From: Methanosarcina barkeri str. Wiesmoor | GTDB lineage: Archaea; Halobacteriota; Methanosarcinia; Methanosarcinales; Methanosarcinaceae | Direction: 5' to 3' | Assembly: GCF_000969985.1 (NCBI RefSeq) | Contig: NZ_CP009526.1 | Coordinates: 4,030,001-4,094,000, forward strand | Length of the DNA: 64,000 nt | Shown here: positions 8,539 to 19,576 of the stretch, piece after piece | How positions within the stretch are numbered: the first letter of the stretch is position 1 | How the letters are laid out: every line of letters starts with the position of its first letter | Notes under the pieces: generated by a model | Told to the model about the DNA's origin: nothing | The model's input: the letters and a program-made list of their open reading frames with translations, nothing else | Database searches by the model: none | Position numbers and translations under genes: made by a program

Positions 8539-10293
8539 TTGAAAAATCGAGAAATTGCCGAGTTATTTTATGAGGCTGCTGACATTCTTGAATACCAGCA
8601 GGTTGAGTGGAAACCACGTGCTTATCGGAAAGCTGCTCAGATGATAGAAAACCTTGGGGAAGATATAGAAAAAATTTATGCCAGAGAAGGAAAAGCCGGG
8701 CTGACTAAAATTCCGGGCATCGGGGAGTCCATTGCCGATCACATTTCCGAGTATCTGGAAACAAACAAAGTGGAAAAATTTGAAAAGCTTAAAGAAAAAG
8801 CCCCTTCAGGCACCGCAGAACTGATGGAAATTCGAGGACTTGGGGCAAAGAAAATAAAAAAGCTTTCCGACACACTTGGTGTAAGGACACTTTCAGATCT
8901 TAAAAACGCGATCATTGCCCACAGGCTAAAGAGACTCGAAGGATTTGGAGAAAAAAGTGAAAAGAATCTGGCAAGGGCAATTGAGCAGTATGAGAAAAGC
9001 CATGCCCGGCTAGCTTTAGGAAAAGCACTTCCACTAGCAGACGAAGTTATATCTGCTTTAAAAGCCCAGTGTGAAAGCAGAACCTCTAAAATCGACCTCT
9101 CGAAAATAATATACACAGGTTCACTCCGCAGGTTGAAAGAGACAATCGGGGATATCGATATCCTGGCAGAAGCTGAAAAAGAAGAGGCTTTGAAAGTAAT
9201 GGATTGTTTTGTCTCCCTTCCGGACGTTGAACAGGTGATCTTAAAAGGCAGCACAAAAAGCAGCGTAATTTTGAGAGAAGGGACAGCTATTGACCTGAGA
9301 GTAGTCCCGCCTGAAAGCTACGGAGCCGCTCTTCAGTATTTTACGGGCTCAAAGGAGCACAATATAGAACTTAGAAATGTTGCCATCAAAAACGGTTACA
9401 AACTTTCTGAATACGGGCTGTATTTAAAAGAATCCGGAAAACAAATTGCAGGCAGCAGCGAAGCAGAGATTTATGAAAGACTTGGTCTTGCCTATATCCC
9501 ACCCGAACTTCGTGAAAACCGGGGAGAAATTAAAGCCGCTGCAAGAAATGCCTTGCCCAAGCTGGTAGAAGCAGGTGATCTCAGGGGAGATCTCCATATG
9601 CATACCGAATACAGTGAAGGAAAAGACAGCCTTAAAACAATGATTGAAAAAGCAGAAACTCTTGGTTATGAGTATATCGCAGTAACCGATCATTCCCGTT
9701 CCCAAAAGATTGCAAACGGCCTGGAAGTCGAGAAATTAAAAGCCCAATGGAAAGAAATTGACAAACTCTCAAAACAATTCCGGATAAAAATCCTCAAAGG
9801 ATCTGAGGTTGATATCCTGAAAGATGGAAGCTTAGACTATCCTGCTGGGATTCTCAAAGAACTCGATGTTGTGGTAGGAGCTGTACATTCCGGTTTTGCA
9901 TTCCCTGAAAGGAGAATGACTGAAAGAATTGTCACGGCTCTGGAGAACAAATACCTCGATATCCTTGCACATCCCTCAGGCAGGCTGCTTGGGAAAAGAG
10001 AGGCTTATGCCGTTAATTTTGAAAAGGTCTTTGAAGTTGCCGCTGCAAATGGAAAAGTAATTGAGATCAACAGCCAACCTTCAAGGCTTGACCTTAATGA
10101 CGATCTTATCCTGCGTGCAAAGACTTTTGGCCTAAAGTTCTGTATATCTACAGACAGCCATACCGTTTCCGACCTAACGTCCATGCGGTACGGTCTCGGA
10201 CAGGCGCGTCGAGGCTGGTTGGAAAAAGAAGACGTTGTAAACACCTACCCCTACTCCAGGCTTAAACAAGTTTTCAAAAAACTCAATGCATGA
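8539..10293 (+). CDS. polX: Family X DNA polymerase with PHP domain
   Basis: 584-residue PolX of the bacterial/archaeal type, probably gap-filling repair synthesis plus PHP-domain nuclease or phosphatase trimming. Order: helix-hairpin-helix region (about 20-150, with KIPGIGES and EIRGLGAKK), nucleotidyltransferase core with GSLRR at 194-198 and the catalytic pair DID at 205-207, third Asp near 252 (IDLRV), and a C-terminal PHP domain from about 350 (DLHMHTEYSEG, VTDHS, AHPSGR, STDSH) with its metal ligands intact. Start is TTG behind GGGGCAGGGG. It follows the DNA ligase gene on the same strand 205 bp away, which makes a repair pair likely. Confidence 0.95.
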   Translation: MKNREIAELFYEAADILEYQQVEWKPRAYRKAAQMIENLGEDIEKIYAREGKAGLTKIPGIGESIADHISEYLETNKVEKFEKLKEKAPSGTAELMEIRGLGAKKIKKLSDTLGVRTLSDLKNAIIAHRLKRLEGFGEKSEKNLARAIEQYEKSHARLALGKALPLADEVISALKAQCESRTSKIDLSKIIYTGSLRRLKETIGDIDILAEAEKEEALKVMDCFVSLPDVEQVILKGSTKSSVILREGTAIDLRVVPPESYGAALQYFTGSKEHNIELRNVAIKNGYKLSEYGLYLKESGKQIAGSSEAEIYERLGLAYIPPELRENRGEIKAAARNALPKLVEAGDLRGDLHMHTEYSEGKDSLKTMIEKAETLGYEYIAVTDHSRSQKIANGLEVEKLKAQWKEIDKLSKQFRIKILKGSEVDILKDGSLDYPAGILKELDVVVGAVHSGFAFPERRMTERIVTALENKYLDILAHPSGRLLGKREAYAVNFEKVFEVAAANGKVIEINSQPSRLDLNDDLILRAKTFGLKFCISTDSHTVSDLTSMRYGLGQARRGWLEKEDVVNTYPYSRLKQVFKKLNA

Positions 10294-10816
10294 TCGGATG
10301 TGCCGCAACCGTTGCGCCGGTTGATCACGCCGACAACGTTCTTGCTGTTGTTTTCGGTCAAGCCTTTTTTCAAAAGGGTTGTGATCACGCCGACTAAGAT
10401 GTTTTACTGGAGTTTTCGGTCAAGCCTTTTTTCAAAAGGGTTGCAGGCAAGCAGTTTTTTCAAAAGGGTTGTGATCACGCCGATCACGTATTTTTACTGG
10501 GTTTTTCAATCAACTCTTTTTCGAAAAGGTTTGCAGCTAAGTCTTTTATTAAAAAGGTCATAACCACACCGCTGCGTAACCCAAAACAAAATTTGAATAA
10601 ATAATTCTTCCTGAGCGCATTTAGAAAACAGCCTTTCTCGCTATAGTTCAGCCCTCTTGAGCGAACGAAGTGAGCGAAAAGGGCACCGTCCTCCCGAGAC
10701 GGAATTCGGGTGACGGAACTCGGGTGACGGAACTCGGGGCAGAAAGACTAATAAAGTAGTAAAAATTCAAATGAATACAAAATCCCATTAAACAAAAATC
10801 AATAAAAGGTAATAGT
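10294..10816. repeat. Intergenic repeat block before lysA
   Basis: From 10316 to about 10560 there are three to four degenerate copies of a unit made of GTGATCACGCCGA and GCCTTTTTTCAAAAGGGTTG; the second part is a short palindrome able to form a hairpin. At 10650-10735 follow a GAGCGAACGAAGTGAGC inverted repeat and three copies of GACGGAACTCGGG-like sequence. The open frame at 10300-10563 is only these repeats read in one phase. Confidence 0.65.
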
Positions 10817-12079
10817 ATGGTTTCAAAGGACCTTCCCTTCACCAAAGAGAAAATTCAGGAAATAATAAAAAAGTATCCCACGCCGTTTCATATATACGAT
10901 GAGAAAGCCATTCTGGAAAATGCGGAGAAAATGAAAGCAGTTTTCAGGGAGGTTCCGGGTTTTAAAGAATTTTTTGCTGTGAAAGCCCTTCCAAACCCCT
11001 TTATTCTTAAAATCCTGAGAGAAAAGGGCTTTGGTGCGGATTGCAGTTCTTTACCGGAGTTAATTCTTGCTGAAAAAGCAGGAATTACCGGAGAAGACAT
11101 AATGTTTAGCTCAAACGATACTCCTGCTGAAGAGTTCTTAAAGGCAAAAGAGCTTGGAGCATACATAAATCTTGATGACATAAGCCATATTGACTACCTT
11201 GAGAAATATGCCGGACTTCCTGATATTGTCTGTTTCAGGTACAATCCTGGCCCTCTTAAAGAGGGAAATGCCATTATAGGAAGGCCTGAAGAAGCAAAGT
11301 ACGGCTTTACGAGAGACCAGCTTTTTGAAGGCTACCGCATACTCAGGGATAGAGGAGTAAAGCGTTTCGGAATGCACACGATGGTGGCCTCGAATGAACT
11401 AAAAGCTGATTACTTTGTGGAAACCGCAAGAATTCTCTTCGAACTTATAGTTGAAATCTCAAAAGAACTCAACATAAAGTTCGAATTTGTGAACCTCGGC
11501 GGAGGCATAGGCATCCCCTATAGGCCTGAAGAAGAACCTGTTTCCTTCGAAGCCGTGGCAAAAGGTGTCAAAGAAGCTTACGAAGCCACAATCACAGCTA
11601 GCGGGCTTTATCCACTTAAAGTGTTTCTGGAATGCGGCCGTGTAATTACAGGCCCCTATGGTTACCTGATTACCCAGGTTCGGCACCTCAAACACACCTA
11701 CAAAGACTATGTAGGAATGGACTCCTGTATGGCCAACTTGATGCGGCCTGGCATTTACGGAGCCTATCACCATATAACAGTGCTCGGAAAGGAAAATGAG
11801 GCTCCTGTCCATAAGTATGATGTCACCGGCTCCCTATGCGAAAATAATGACAAATTCGCAATCGACAGGCATCTTCCAGAAATTGAGATAGGAGATATCC
11901 TTGCAATCCACGACACAGGTGCTCACGGTCACTCTATGGGTTTCAATTACAACGGAAAACTCCGTTCTGCCGAACTCCTTCTCAGAAAAGACGGAAGCGT
12001 TGTGCAGATCAGGAGAGCCGAGACTATTGAAGATTACTTTGCAACCCTGGATTTCGAAGCCCTGAAAGATTTCAAGTAA
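10817..12079 (+). CDS. lysA: Diaminopimelate decarboxylase
   Basis: 420-residue PLP-dependent fold-III decarboxylase catalysing the last step of lysine synthesis (meso-DAP to lysine). The PLP lysine is K56 in FFAVKALPNP, His of GMHTMV is near 194, the glycine loop is LGGGIGIPY, and the active-site cysteine is in GSLCENNDKF. The family also contains carboxynorspermidine and arginine decarboxylases; the C-terminal CENNDK and HDTGAHG motifs and the length fit LysA best. AAAGGT precedes the ATG. No other lysine gene is nearby. Confidence 0.88.
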   Translation: MVSKDLPFTKEKIQEIIKKYPTPFHIYDEKAILENAEKMKAVFREVPGFKEFFAVKALPNPFILKILREKGFGADCSSLPELILAEKAGITGEDIMFSSNDTPAEEFLKAKELGAYINLDDISHIDYLEKYAGLPDIVCFRYNPGPLKEGNAIIGRPEEAKYGFTRDQLFEGYRILRDRGVKRFGMHTMVASNELKADYFVETARILFELIVEISKELNIKFEFVNLGGGIGIPYRPEEEPVSFEAVAKGVKEAYEATITASGLYPLKVFLECGRVITGPYGYLITQVRHLKHTYKDYVGMDSCMANLMRPGIYGAYHHITVLGKENEAPVHKYDVTGSLCENNDKFAIDRHLPEIEIGDILAIHDTGAHGHSMGFNYNGKLRSAELLLRKDGSVVQIRRAETIEDYFATLDFEALKDFK

Positions 12080-12285
12080 AAAAGTCTTCAGCAAAAACTG
12101 CAAACATGTCCAAAAAGAAAATTTGCTGAAAAACTAAAGACAGGTGAATAGCAGAGAAATTTCATTGCGAGATCTTACTGCTGCACCTAAATTACCTTTC
12201 TTTTCCGCGAAATGTATTCAGGACTTACGTGCTTGAAGTACAAAATTAAGCTTACTCAAGAGAGTGAAAATATAAGACAGAAATA

Positions 12286-12651
12286 TCACACATCAGAGAA
12301 GTCACCTTCATACTCTCTGCACTCCTGCGCACTTATCATTCCACAGTTTAAAAGACTCAGGGATTCAAATATACCTTCACCTACACTTATTCCTTTTAGA
12401 GCACATTTCTTCATCAAACGGTCGTAAAGGACTTCATTTTCGTTTTTAATAAAGTCGCACATTTCCGAAATAAATTCATCTGTTATAAGTGGTTCTTCTT
12501 TGTTTACCCAATTATCAATTGACTCGATTAGATATTGACGCATAGACTTGTTCTTTCCAATCTCCGTAAGATCCATAAAAGCGCATTCATCTATGCTTAG
12601 CACCCACTTACCAAGTTTATACTTAAAAGCATCTCCACTATCGTCTTCCAA
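12286..12651 (-). CDS. Hypothetical small acidic protein
   Basis: 121-residue protein of no family I recognise, acidic and mostly helical in character, with no signal peptide or membrane segment and scattered cysteines (DECAF, EMCDF, KKCAL, LLNCG). It starts at TTG behind a strong GGAGGAG ribosome site at 7-base spacing, which is the main reason to believe it. The Asp/Glu-rich helical pattern gives no function. Confidence 0.6.
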   Translation of the reverse strand: MEDDSGDAFKYKLGKWVLSIDECAFMDLTEIGKNKSMRQYLIESIDNWVNKEEPLITDEFISEMCDFIKNENEVLYDRLMKKCALKGISVGEGIFESLSLLNCGMISAQECREYEGDFSDV

Positions 12652-13181
12652 ACATACTCCTCCATAATGATTAAATTCTCATAATAATTAGAGAACTCAT
12701 GCTATTTAACTCATCATAGAGAGTAAACTTCCCAGGTATTTAATTCTGTACAATAGCCCACTGTGATTAAAATTTAGATTTTGGGTAGTAAAAGGTTTAA
12801 TATTAATGTTTTTCATTTCTACTGCGTAAATCCCAGGTTATTAAAACAGAAAACTAGATTTTCGTTCCAATAGATTTTCGTTACTTAACTTTTCTCGCAG
12901 ACTTCCAATTAAAAAAGAGATTTTTTACAATGTTCGATGAAGGCTCCAGCTAACATCCAGGTTTATAATGAAGCGGCAGCAAGGATAATTTTTGTAAGTA
13001 ATTCAGGATTCAAGTTCAGGACTCGGTTTCATGATGAGAAATTTAAAAGTAATTAGTCAGGACACCCATAATCAGTCTAATGATGCTGATTTTGAGGTAT
13101 CACAAGCGTGAAATTGCTAAACCCTGCAAAACTGAGAAACGTAAGCAATAAACAACAATTTAATAAAATAAACTTTCAAAA
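12652..13181. other. Intergenic, about 530 bp
   Basis: AT-rich stretch between the small hypothetical gene and the surface-protein remnant. It probably includes degraded upstream parts of that remnant (around 12990-13030, a sequence resembling 13675-13700), but no frame can be followed. Confidence 0.35.
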
Positions 13182-13671
13182 AATGATGACAATTCAACAT
13201 GGATAGAATACGACCTTGGGAATGTCCTGGTGGGAAGTGGCGTGTATTACACGGTGACGAACACAGGGACGGTGACGCTGACAGGAATTACGCTGGCAGA
13301 CGACCTGTACCCAACGGAAGTGGCTGCATGCAATGTTGGAGACCTGGCACTGGGAGAGGCAGCGTCATGTTACATAGGACCAATAACAGCAGAAGTTAGG
13401 GAACACATTAACGGCAAATGCTACGGGGACGTATGGCGGAACAGGTTATACATCCAATGACGACCAGGCAAGGTACTACGGTTTCGAAGCACCAGGCACT
13501 GGAACTCCGGGATACTGGAAGAACCACCTAGATGCATGGCCTGTGGAGAAAATCGGAATAGGAGGAGTGATTTACACAAAGGAAGAAGCAATAAAAATAT
13601 CGTCAATCCCTTCGCCTTTGGGAGCAGTCCAGGCTGGCGGTGAGGACGATTTTTGCAAACGTTTCGATTGA
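13182..13671 (+). pseudogene. Remnant of a large surface protein (DUF11-like plus GTPGYWKNH)
   Basis: Two adjoining frames give one protein. The first reads WIEYDLGNVLVGSGVYY and TNTGTVTLTGITLADDLYP, typical of a DUF11/CARDB-like beta-sandwich repeat of cell-surface proteins. At about 13410 the frame shifts by one, and the continuation reads TGYTSNDDQARYYGFE then GTPGYWKNHLDAWP, a motif common at the end of such adhesins, stopping at 13671. There is no start codon or ribosome site at the left end. The GC content is clearly higher than in the flanks, so it is a fragment of a much longer, perhaps transferred gene. Confidence 0.75.
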
Positions 13672-13786
13672 TCCGAGTTCAGGGTTCAGCTTCATGGAAA
13701 CGGAATTGGAAACCATGTTATTTACAGGTGAATCCAGGAAGGCACCAGTTCCGCAAACTTATTTACATATTCAAATCAATATATTA

Positions 13787-14134
13787 ATGATCACCATGAC
13801 TCCCGAGGAAGCTGCAAAAAGAAAAGAAGAATGGCTCGAACGAATGAAACGTGAAGGTAAACTGACGAGAAACCCGACCGAAGATCATAAATTTGGACTC
13901 AAGGTTCTTCAGAATACCGTGAGAAGAAAAATCCTGATCTCGCTTGGAAGTGAGAAAAAATCTTTTGAGGAAATAAAAGAAAAATTCAACCTGAACGACC
14001 ACATGGCAAATTTCCACCTCAACATGCTGGAAGATGCACTTTACATCGAAAAAATAGAAGAGGAAGGAAAAGTATTTTATGTCCCAACCCCCAGGGGAGA
14101 AGGATATGTGGAAAACGTGGAGTTGAAGAAGTAA
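13787..14134 (+). CDS. Winged-helix transcriptional regulator (ArsR-like)
   Basis: About 115 residues. After a charged N-terminal helix (TPEEAAKRKEEWLERMKREG), residues about 40-105 form a winged-helix domain: LQNTVRRKILISLG, then KKSFEEIKEKFNLNDHMANFHLNMLEDALYIEKIEEEG, then a wing (KVFYVPTPRG). This is the ArsR-type pattern of a DNA-binding repressor without a visible metal site. The start could be 13787 or 13796; no strong ribosome site is seen, so the longer frame upstream (13640) is unlikely. It lies just after the pseudogene and may have regulated it; that is a guess. Confidence 0.75.
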   Translation: MITMTPEEAAKRKEEWLERMKREGKLTRNPTEDHKFGLKVLQNTVRRKILISLGSEKKSFEEIKEKFNLNDHMANFHLNMLEDALYIEKIEEEGKVFYVPTPRGEGYVENVELKK

Positions 14135-14488
14135 AAACATGCAAATCCCCGAAAAAAGGAATTTGTTTTTTACCCAGGAAATATTAAAAAACAAAACACA
14201 CAACCCCAAAACCTTTTTTAATATTTTTCCATCCAGGACTGCCATAAAGCATTTAAACTGCGTTTTTTCTTGAAATTGCAAGTAAAATAAGGTTCAGCTG
14301 GTGAAAACAAACAGCCATTCCAGCTACTATCATTCAGAATGAAACCTTTTCAGAGAAATATATCATTCAGAATGAAAATCCAAGATATATTTCAAAAAAC
14401 AGATTAAAAAAGGGATCAGGATGCCCAGGATAAGGAACAAATTATTAATTGCTCCAGGGCATCAGAAAAGATTTGATTTCAGCGAATA
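14135..14488. other. Intergenic, 354 bp, convergent
   Basis: Between the convergent regulator and pscS genes. It holds T-rich stretches suitable for archaeal termination on both sides and two copies of ATCATTCAGAATGAAA at about 14329 and 14364. Nothing else. Confidence 0.4.
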
Positions 14489-15655
<1,167 letters not shown>

Positions 15656-15671
15656 TTATACCTCAATTTAT

Positions 15672-15872
15672 CTTTCATACTTCAATATTAGTTATAGGTA
15701 AACCTCAATATTAGTTATAGGTTAACCTCAATATTAGTTATAGGTTAACCCCAATATTAGCTACAGACTAACTTCAATATTAGTTATAGGTTATAGGTTA
15801 ACCCCAATATTAGCTACAGACTAACTTCAATATTAGTTACAGATTAATCTCAATGTTAGTTACAGGTTAGGT
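15672..15872 (-). repeat. 23-bp tandem repeat upstream of pscS
   Basis: About eight copies of a 23-bp unit AACCTCAATATTAGTTATAGG plus TT, some diverged to CCCCAATATTAGCTACAGACT, with one internal TTATAGG duplication. There are no spacers, so this is not a CRISPR array. It occupies the presumed promoter/leader region of pscS. The rest of the 15650-16146 gap holds nothing recognisable. Confidence 0.85.
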
Positions 15873-16146
15873 TATTATATTTAAGTTGTAGATGCGGGAC
15901 ATATTTTGACCCAAAAAGAATCGAAATAACTCTATCCAATTTAATGCTTTTACCCTATCGAGTTTAAGATTCTTGTTTACTCTGGATACGCATCGATTCA
16001 TAAAAAAGTATTCCAAAAATACCTTAAATTTTAAGATAGCAAAAGCTCATTAATAACTATCAAGAGCCCCCTGCTGGAAACCGGATTAACCGGGAAAAGA
16101 AAACAAAACGCCTTTAAAAAGACGTTATGCATTATTTCCAGATATT

Positions 16147-16425
16147 TCAGGCGTTTACTGCCTTGCTAAAAACATCAGTAAATTCGTCGCACTGAGATAT
16201 TATTTGCGAAGCAGCGTCCTTTAAGACCTCAATAGGGTTTGTACCATCGGTTTTGATGTAAAGGATAGGGTCACTGATACTTACGTACTTCATATCATAG
16301 AAGGCAATCTCAACCCTTTGGTCTTTAATCAGAAGATCCTTAAGTATATTTAGAAGGGTATGTGTCTCGCCTTTGAGCTTGACTTCAAGCTCATTGTCTG
16401 TTTTGGAGAGAATGTTCAGTTCCAT
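16147..16425 (-). CDS. rpoL: RNA polymerase subunit Rpo11 (RpoL)
   Basis: 92-residue archaeal RNA polymerase subunit L, which pairs with Rpo3 to start assembly of the enzyme. It has the family opening MELNILSKTDNELEVKLKGE, the core HTLLNILKDLLIKD and the end PIEVLKDAASQII. GGTGGTCACC lies just before the ATG. It follows csl4 by 78 bp on the same strand, a gene order seen in many archaea, so the two probably share a transcript. Confidence 0.92.
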   Translation of the reverse strand: MELNILSKTDNELEVKLKGETHTLLNILKDLLIKDQRVEIAFYDMKYVSISDPILYIKTDGTNPIEVLKDAASQIISQCDEFTDVFSKAVNA

Positions 16426-16503
16426 TGGTGACCACCTGTAAGTGTGAGTAATATAATTTACTGATAATTTACTATGCAGAAACCCAAACCTGCAGAAAAA
16501 AAA

Positions 16504-17460
16504 TTATTTTATTCCTTTCCCGTACTCGGTTGAGATTTTGCGAGTTTCGGTCATATTGCAGACAGGGCATTTAAGCTTTTTCCCTTCAAGCACGAGTTCT
16601 CCTTTGCAGTTTGAACAGTAGGCTTTTACAACTCCGAGGGAATCTTCAGCTGTTGTAAGACGCATTCTTTCAGTGTCGAGAACCCTGGCCCTGACAATAT
16701 CAAAGTGTCTGAACTCATCTGAAAGTCTCTTAACGTAAGAGTCACGCACATTCGACACATGGATGTCTCCCAAACGCACATTGACAATTTCCCTGTCTTC
16801 TTTGCCTTCAATTCCTGCAACTTCCACCATTGCCCCGGATTCGCGCACATCAGTTATCTTTCCATAGACAATATCCCCTACTTTAAGAATATTCGGAGTG
16901 AGCGTGCGTGGCCTGACCGAGACTACTCTTGCTTTCCTGTCAATAATTACGGTACCGGTAGCTGTAGAGTAAATATCTCCGGCAGACACAGTTGTTCCTT
17001 CCCCAGGCTTGAACTCTTCAGTCGTTCCCACAAGCTCTCCAGGAAGCACAAAACCTCCTTTTTCAAGCTCTTCTTCCGGAGTCTTAGCCTCTTGGGGAGC
17101 TTTTGATTCAGGCATATTCGATCTTTCCCTGGAGCCTTTTTTCTGGTAAGGGAATCTTCTTTTCTTGCCCTGGTCTCCCCTGAACTGGTCCTTTGACTGA
17201 GACCTGGACTGACCTTTTAACTGATCTCTGGGACGCCCCCTGAAGTGATCTCTTGATTGGCTCTTATATTCTCTGGACTGCTCTCTTGGTTGATTTTTAA
17301 CCTGTCCCCTGGGCTGGGTCTTAAACTGATCTCTCGACTGGCCTTTGTACTGATCTCTGCTTTCGGAAGTAATTTGAGTTACATTTTCGGCAACCGATTT
17401 TCCTTCGCTCGGGCCAGTCAATTTTTTTCTCGTTGTTTTACTTTTTCTAATTCTAATCAT
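16504..17460 (-). CDS. csl4: Exosome RNA-binding subunit Csl4 with long RDQ-rich extension
   Basis: Cap subunit of the archaeal RNA exosome. Residues about 130-318 are a normal Csl4: an N-terminal domain (PGELVGTTEEFKPGEGT, GTVIIDRKARVVSVRP), the S1 domain (GDIVYGKITDVRESGAMVEV) and a zinc ribbon (CSNC...CPVC near the C-terminus). The first 115 residues are extra: a basic, disordered stretch with repeats of the form SRDQFKGQ / PRDQLKGQ. The upstream ATG has GAGGG at good spacing and the frame stays open throughout, so I take the long form as real; a second start at the internal Met before PESKAPQEAK is possible and would give the usual length. Confidence 0.9.
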   Translation of the reverse strand: MIRIRKSKTTRKKLTGPSEGKSVAENVTQITSESRDQYKGQSRDQFKTQPRGQVKNQPREQSREYKSQSRDHFRGRPRDQLKGQSRSQSKDQFRGDQGKKRRFPYQKKGSRERSNMPESKAPQEAKTPEEELEKGGFVLPGELVGTTEEFKPGEGTTVSAGDIYSTATGTVIIDRKARVVSVRPRTLTPNILKVGDIVYGKITDVRESGAMVEVAGIEGKEDREIVNVRLGDIHVSNVRDSYVKRLSDEFRHFDIVRARVLDTERMRLTTAEDSLGVVKAYCSNCKGELVLEGKKLKCPVCNMTETRKISTEYGKGIK

Positions 17461-17790
17461 GATCCCTCATTTGGACTATCGTTAGTAGTCGATATAAATC
17501 GTAATCACAATAACTATCAATAACACGGAGTGTTGGTAGCCATCCAATTGGATACTGGCACATTCAATTGACAGATAATAAACCTTAATAGATGGTATAG
17601 ATTATCACGTTCCTATTATCTGCCACTTTTGCCCCTATTGACGCACATATAGTTTGGTAGTATACAGGCATACTTATTATAAGCAGTGTAATAACTCGTT
17701 TTGAGATAAAGTCCTGCACTGATTCTATAAAATCTGATGCCTTAGACGATACTTACCTTAGATGGTACTTGTGTCTGGATTGCGTCTGGA
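17461..17790. other. Intergenic, 330 bp
   Basis: Upstream of csl4 on the minus strand, so presumably its promoter and 5' leader. AT-rich; I see no repeat or RNA. Confidence 0.4.
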
Positions 17791-18384
17791 TTATCCGGGG
17801 ACCTTAATCCTGTAGATCTCTACTTCAATAACCTCTCGTTCTTTTTTATGGAAATCAAAGGTTCGTTTTATAGGGAATTTCGCAACGTAGGTGTGTGTAA
17901 TGATTGCAGGCTTAATGAACTTTTGGATAAAAGCAAGGCTTCCACGGTTGTGAATTGAATATATCACTTCACTTGTCCTTAATGCTGACGAAAGAAAAGG
18001 CCTGTCCCTACCTTTCACTCTTGCCCCGAAAGGAGGATTCATAACCGTGGTTTTTACACGTTCTTTAATGTCAGCGATATCTGATAATACGAACTCGATT
18101 TCTACTTCAAGTTTTCGGGCATTTATTCTTGCAGTATCAAGTGCTTTTGAATCCGTATCATAACCTACAACCTTTCTGGCTCCCAGAAGCTTTGCCCCAA
18201 TTGCAAGGATACCAGTACCGCAGCCCAAATCCTGCACCGAATCATCAAGATCTCCTTGCATGTAAGCAAAGTGAAGAATTTCCGCAGCTAAAAGAGGAGG
18301 TGTCTGGTACTGCTCCAGTTCAAGTTCAGGACTGGAAAAGTCTTCCAACTCTTCCAGGAGTATCTCAAGTTTTCTCTGTTTCAT
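17791..18384 (-). CDS. METTL5-like rRNA adenine methyltransferase
   Basis: 197-residue class I SAM methyltransferase. The N-terminus has the EQYQTPPLLAAEI motif of the METTL5/COG2263 family, the SAM site is QDLGCGTGILAIGA, and the catalytic motif NPPFGARVKG is the (N/D)PPF type used for N6-adenine methylation. Eukaryotic METTL5 methylates an adenine of small-subunit rRNA; an rRNA target is likely here but not shown. It sits between dph2 and csl4, so a translation-linked context supports that role. Confidence 0.88.
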   Translation of the reverse strand: MKQRKLEILLEELEDFSSPELELEQYQTPPLLAAEILHFAYMQGDLDDSVQDLGCGTGILAIGAKLLGARKVVGYDTDSKALDTARINARKLEVEIEFVLSDIADIKERVKTTVMNPPFGARVKGRDRPFLSSALRTSEVIYSIHNRGSLAFIQKFIKPAIITHTYVAKFPIKRTFDFHKKEREVIEVEIYRIKVPG

Positions 18385-18439
18385 TTCATCTACTTAAATA
18401 TTCTATTCATTTAATTTTAATTCTTTATTTATATATTTT

Positions 18440-18550
18440 AGCTTAATTATTAGATTTTAGCTTAATTATTAGATTTTAGCTTAATTATTAGATTTTAACT
18501 TATTATCTTGACCTTAACTTATTATCTTGACCTTAACTTATTACCTGGAC
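18440..18550. repeat. Two adjacent tandem repeats
   Basis: Three copies of a 19-20-bp unit TTAGCTTAATTATTAGATT directly followed by three copies of TAACTTATTATCTTGACCT, between dph2 and the methyltransferase gene. Confidence 0.8.
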
Positions 18551-18568
18551 ATAACCAACAGTAAAAAG

Positions 18569-19576
18569 TTATACCGGTTCCTCGGTGATCTCATCAAGCA
18601 CAAGATTTTCCCATTCTCGTTCCCCAAGCACGATCTCAAATTCCTGGGGTGTAAGCATGGGGGATGGAAAACGCCCGACTTCATCGATTGCAAGCCTCGG
18701 ACAGGCAGTATTCACGAAGGCGTCCACTTTGAATTGAAGAAGCTGATCTGGAGTGACAAGATCAATCAGGATAAGGTGTGCCTCTTTTCCGTGCTTTTTC
18801 GCAAGCTCTTTCAAAGAAAAGGCCAGCTCCATTCTTTCCTGCCCGTTTTTGCTCGAGACGATTATCCCGAAAATCTCCGCATCCAGTGACTTTGCAATTA
18901 CTGCACTCCGCTGGCGGAGAATTCTTGAAGGGTCCACCTCGCGAACTTCCCCGGAAAAGGGATCGGCTGCAAGGACCCTTTTTTTTGTGGAAAGGGCTAC
19001 ACCTAAAGGATGGAAATCTCCACTTCCAATATATAGATATTCATCACATACCTCACCCCTTGCTGTCGAAAAATTGCAGCCAAGTACCTGGCCCGGATAT
19101 GCTAGTCTGGAGTCTCCTTTCCCGATTACGCAGGTCTTTCCATTTGCCTCCAGGACAGCACAGGCTTCAGGGAGCTTATGGACATGCTGAACAGTAGTAA
19201 TCAGCCCTATAACTTGCCCCTTAAGTTCAGGGACAGATTTTTCAACAACCGGCCGGATGTTAACTGCAGAACGCGTTTCTATGAAATAGACTTTTTCGGA
19301 AAATTTCGTATCCTCCAGCTCGGCATGCCCGAAGTGGAAAAGAATATCAACCTGCTCAAGCAAAGTTTTATCCAGGTCACACGCCCCAAAACATGGGTCT
19401 CCAGAGATGATAATCTCAGCCCCGGTGGCGTCTTCAACTTTTTTTGCGAGCTTCGGACCTTTTCTTTTGAGCCCTTCAGGGAACTGGAAACCTACGATTT
19501 TTGCTCCCAGTTTATTTATTATACTGATAATGTAGTCAGACTTTAAGTCAAATGCGTCACTCGTTCCCAAAGACAT
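18569..19576 (-). CDS. dph2: Diphthamide synthase, radical-SAM-like Dph2
   Basis: 335-residue archaeal Dph2. It starts diphthamide synthesis on elongation factor 2 by moving the 3-amino-3-carboxypropyl group of SAM to a histidine, using an unusual [4Fe-4S] cluster. The three cluster cysteines are visible: [15 protein letters not shown] and NTACPR. I start it at the internal ATG 19576, which has GGAG 8 bases upstream, rather than the GTG at 19591. It overlaps the end of hpt by 20 bases, so the two are translationally coupled. Confidence 0.92.
   Translation of the reverse strand: MSLGTSDAFDLKSDYIISIINKLGAKIVGFQFPEGLKRKGPKLAKKVEDATGAEIIISGDPCFGACDLDKTLLEQVDILFHFGHAELEDTKFSEKVYFIETRSAVNIRPVVEKSVPELKGQVIGLITTVQHVHKLPEACAVLEANGKTCVIGKGDSRLAYPGQVLGCNFSTARGEVCDEYLYIGSGDFHPLGVALSTKKRVLAADPFSGEVREVDPSRILRQRSAVIAKSLDAEIFGIIVSSKNGQERMELAFSLKELAKKHGKEAHLILIDLVTPDQLLQFKVDAFVNTACPRLAIDEVGRFPSPMLTPQEFEIVLGEREWENLVLDEITEEPV

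Noticed and set aside
10300-10563. 87-codon frame with Phe/Lys repeats
   Set aside because: Non-coding intergenic repeat block read in one phase; unit length is irregular and not a multiple of three.
15672-15872. 23-bp repeats suggesting a CRISPR or iteron origin
   Set aside because: No spacers and no origin-binding gene such as cdc6 beside it; tandem expansion is simpler.
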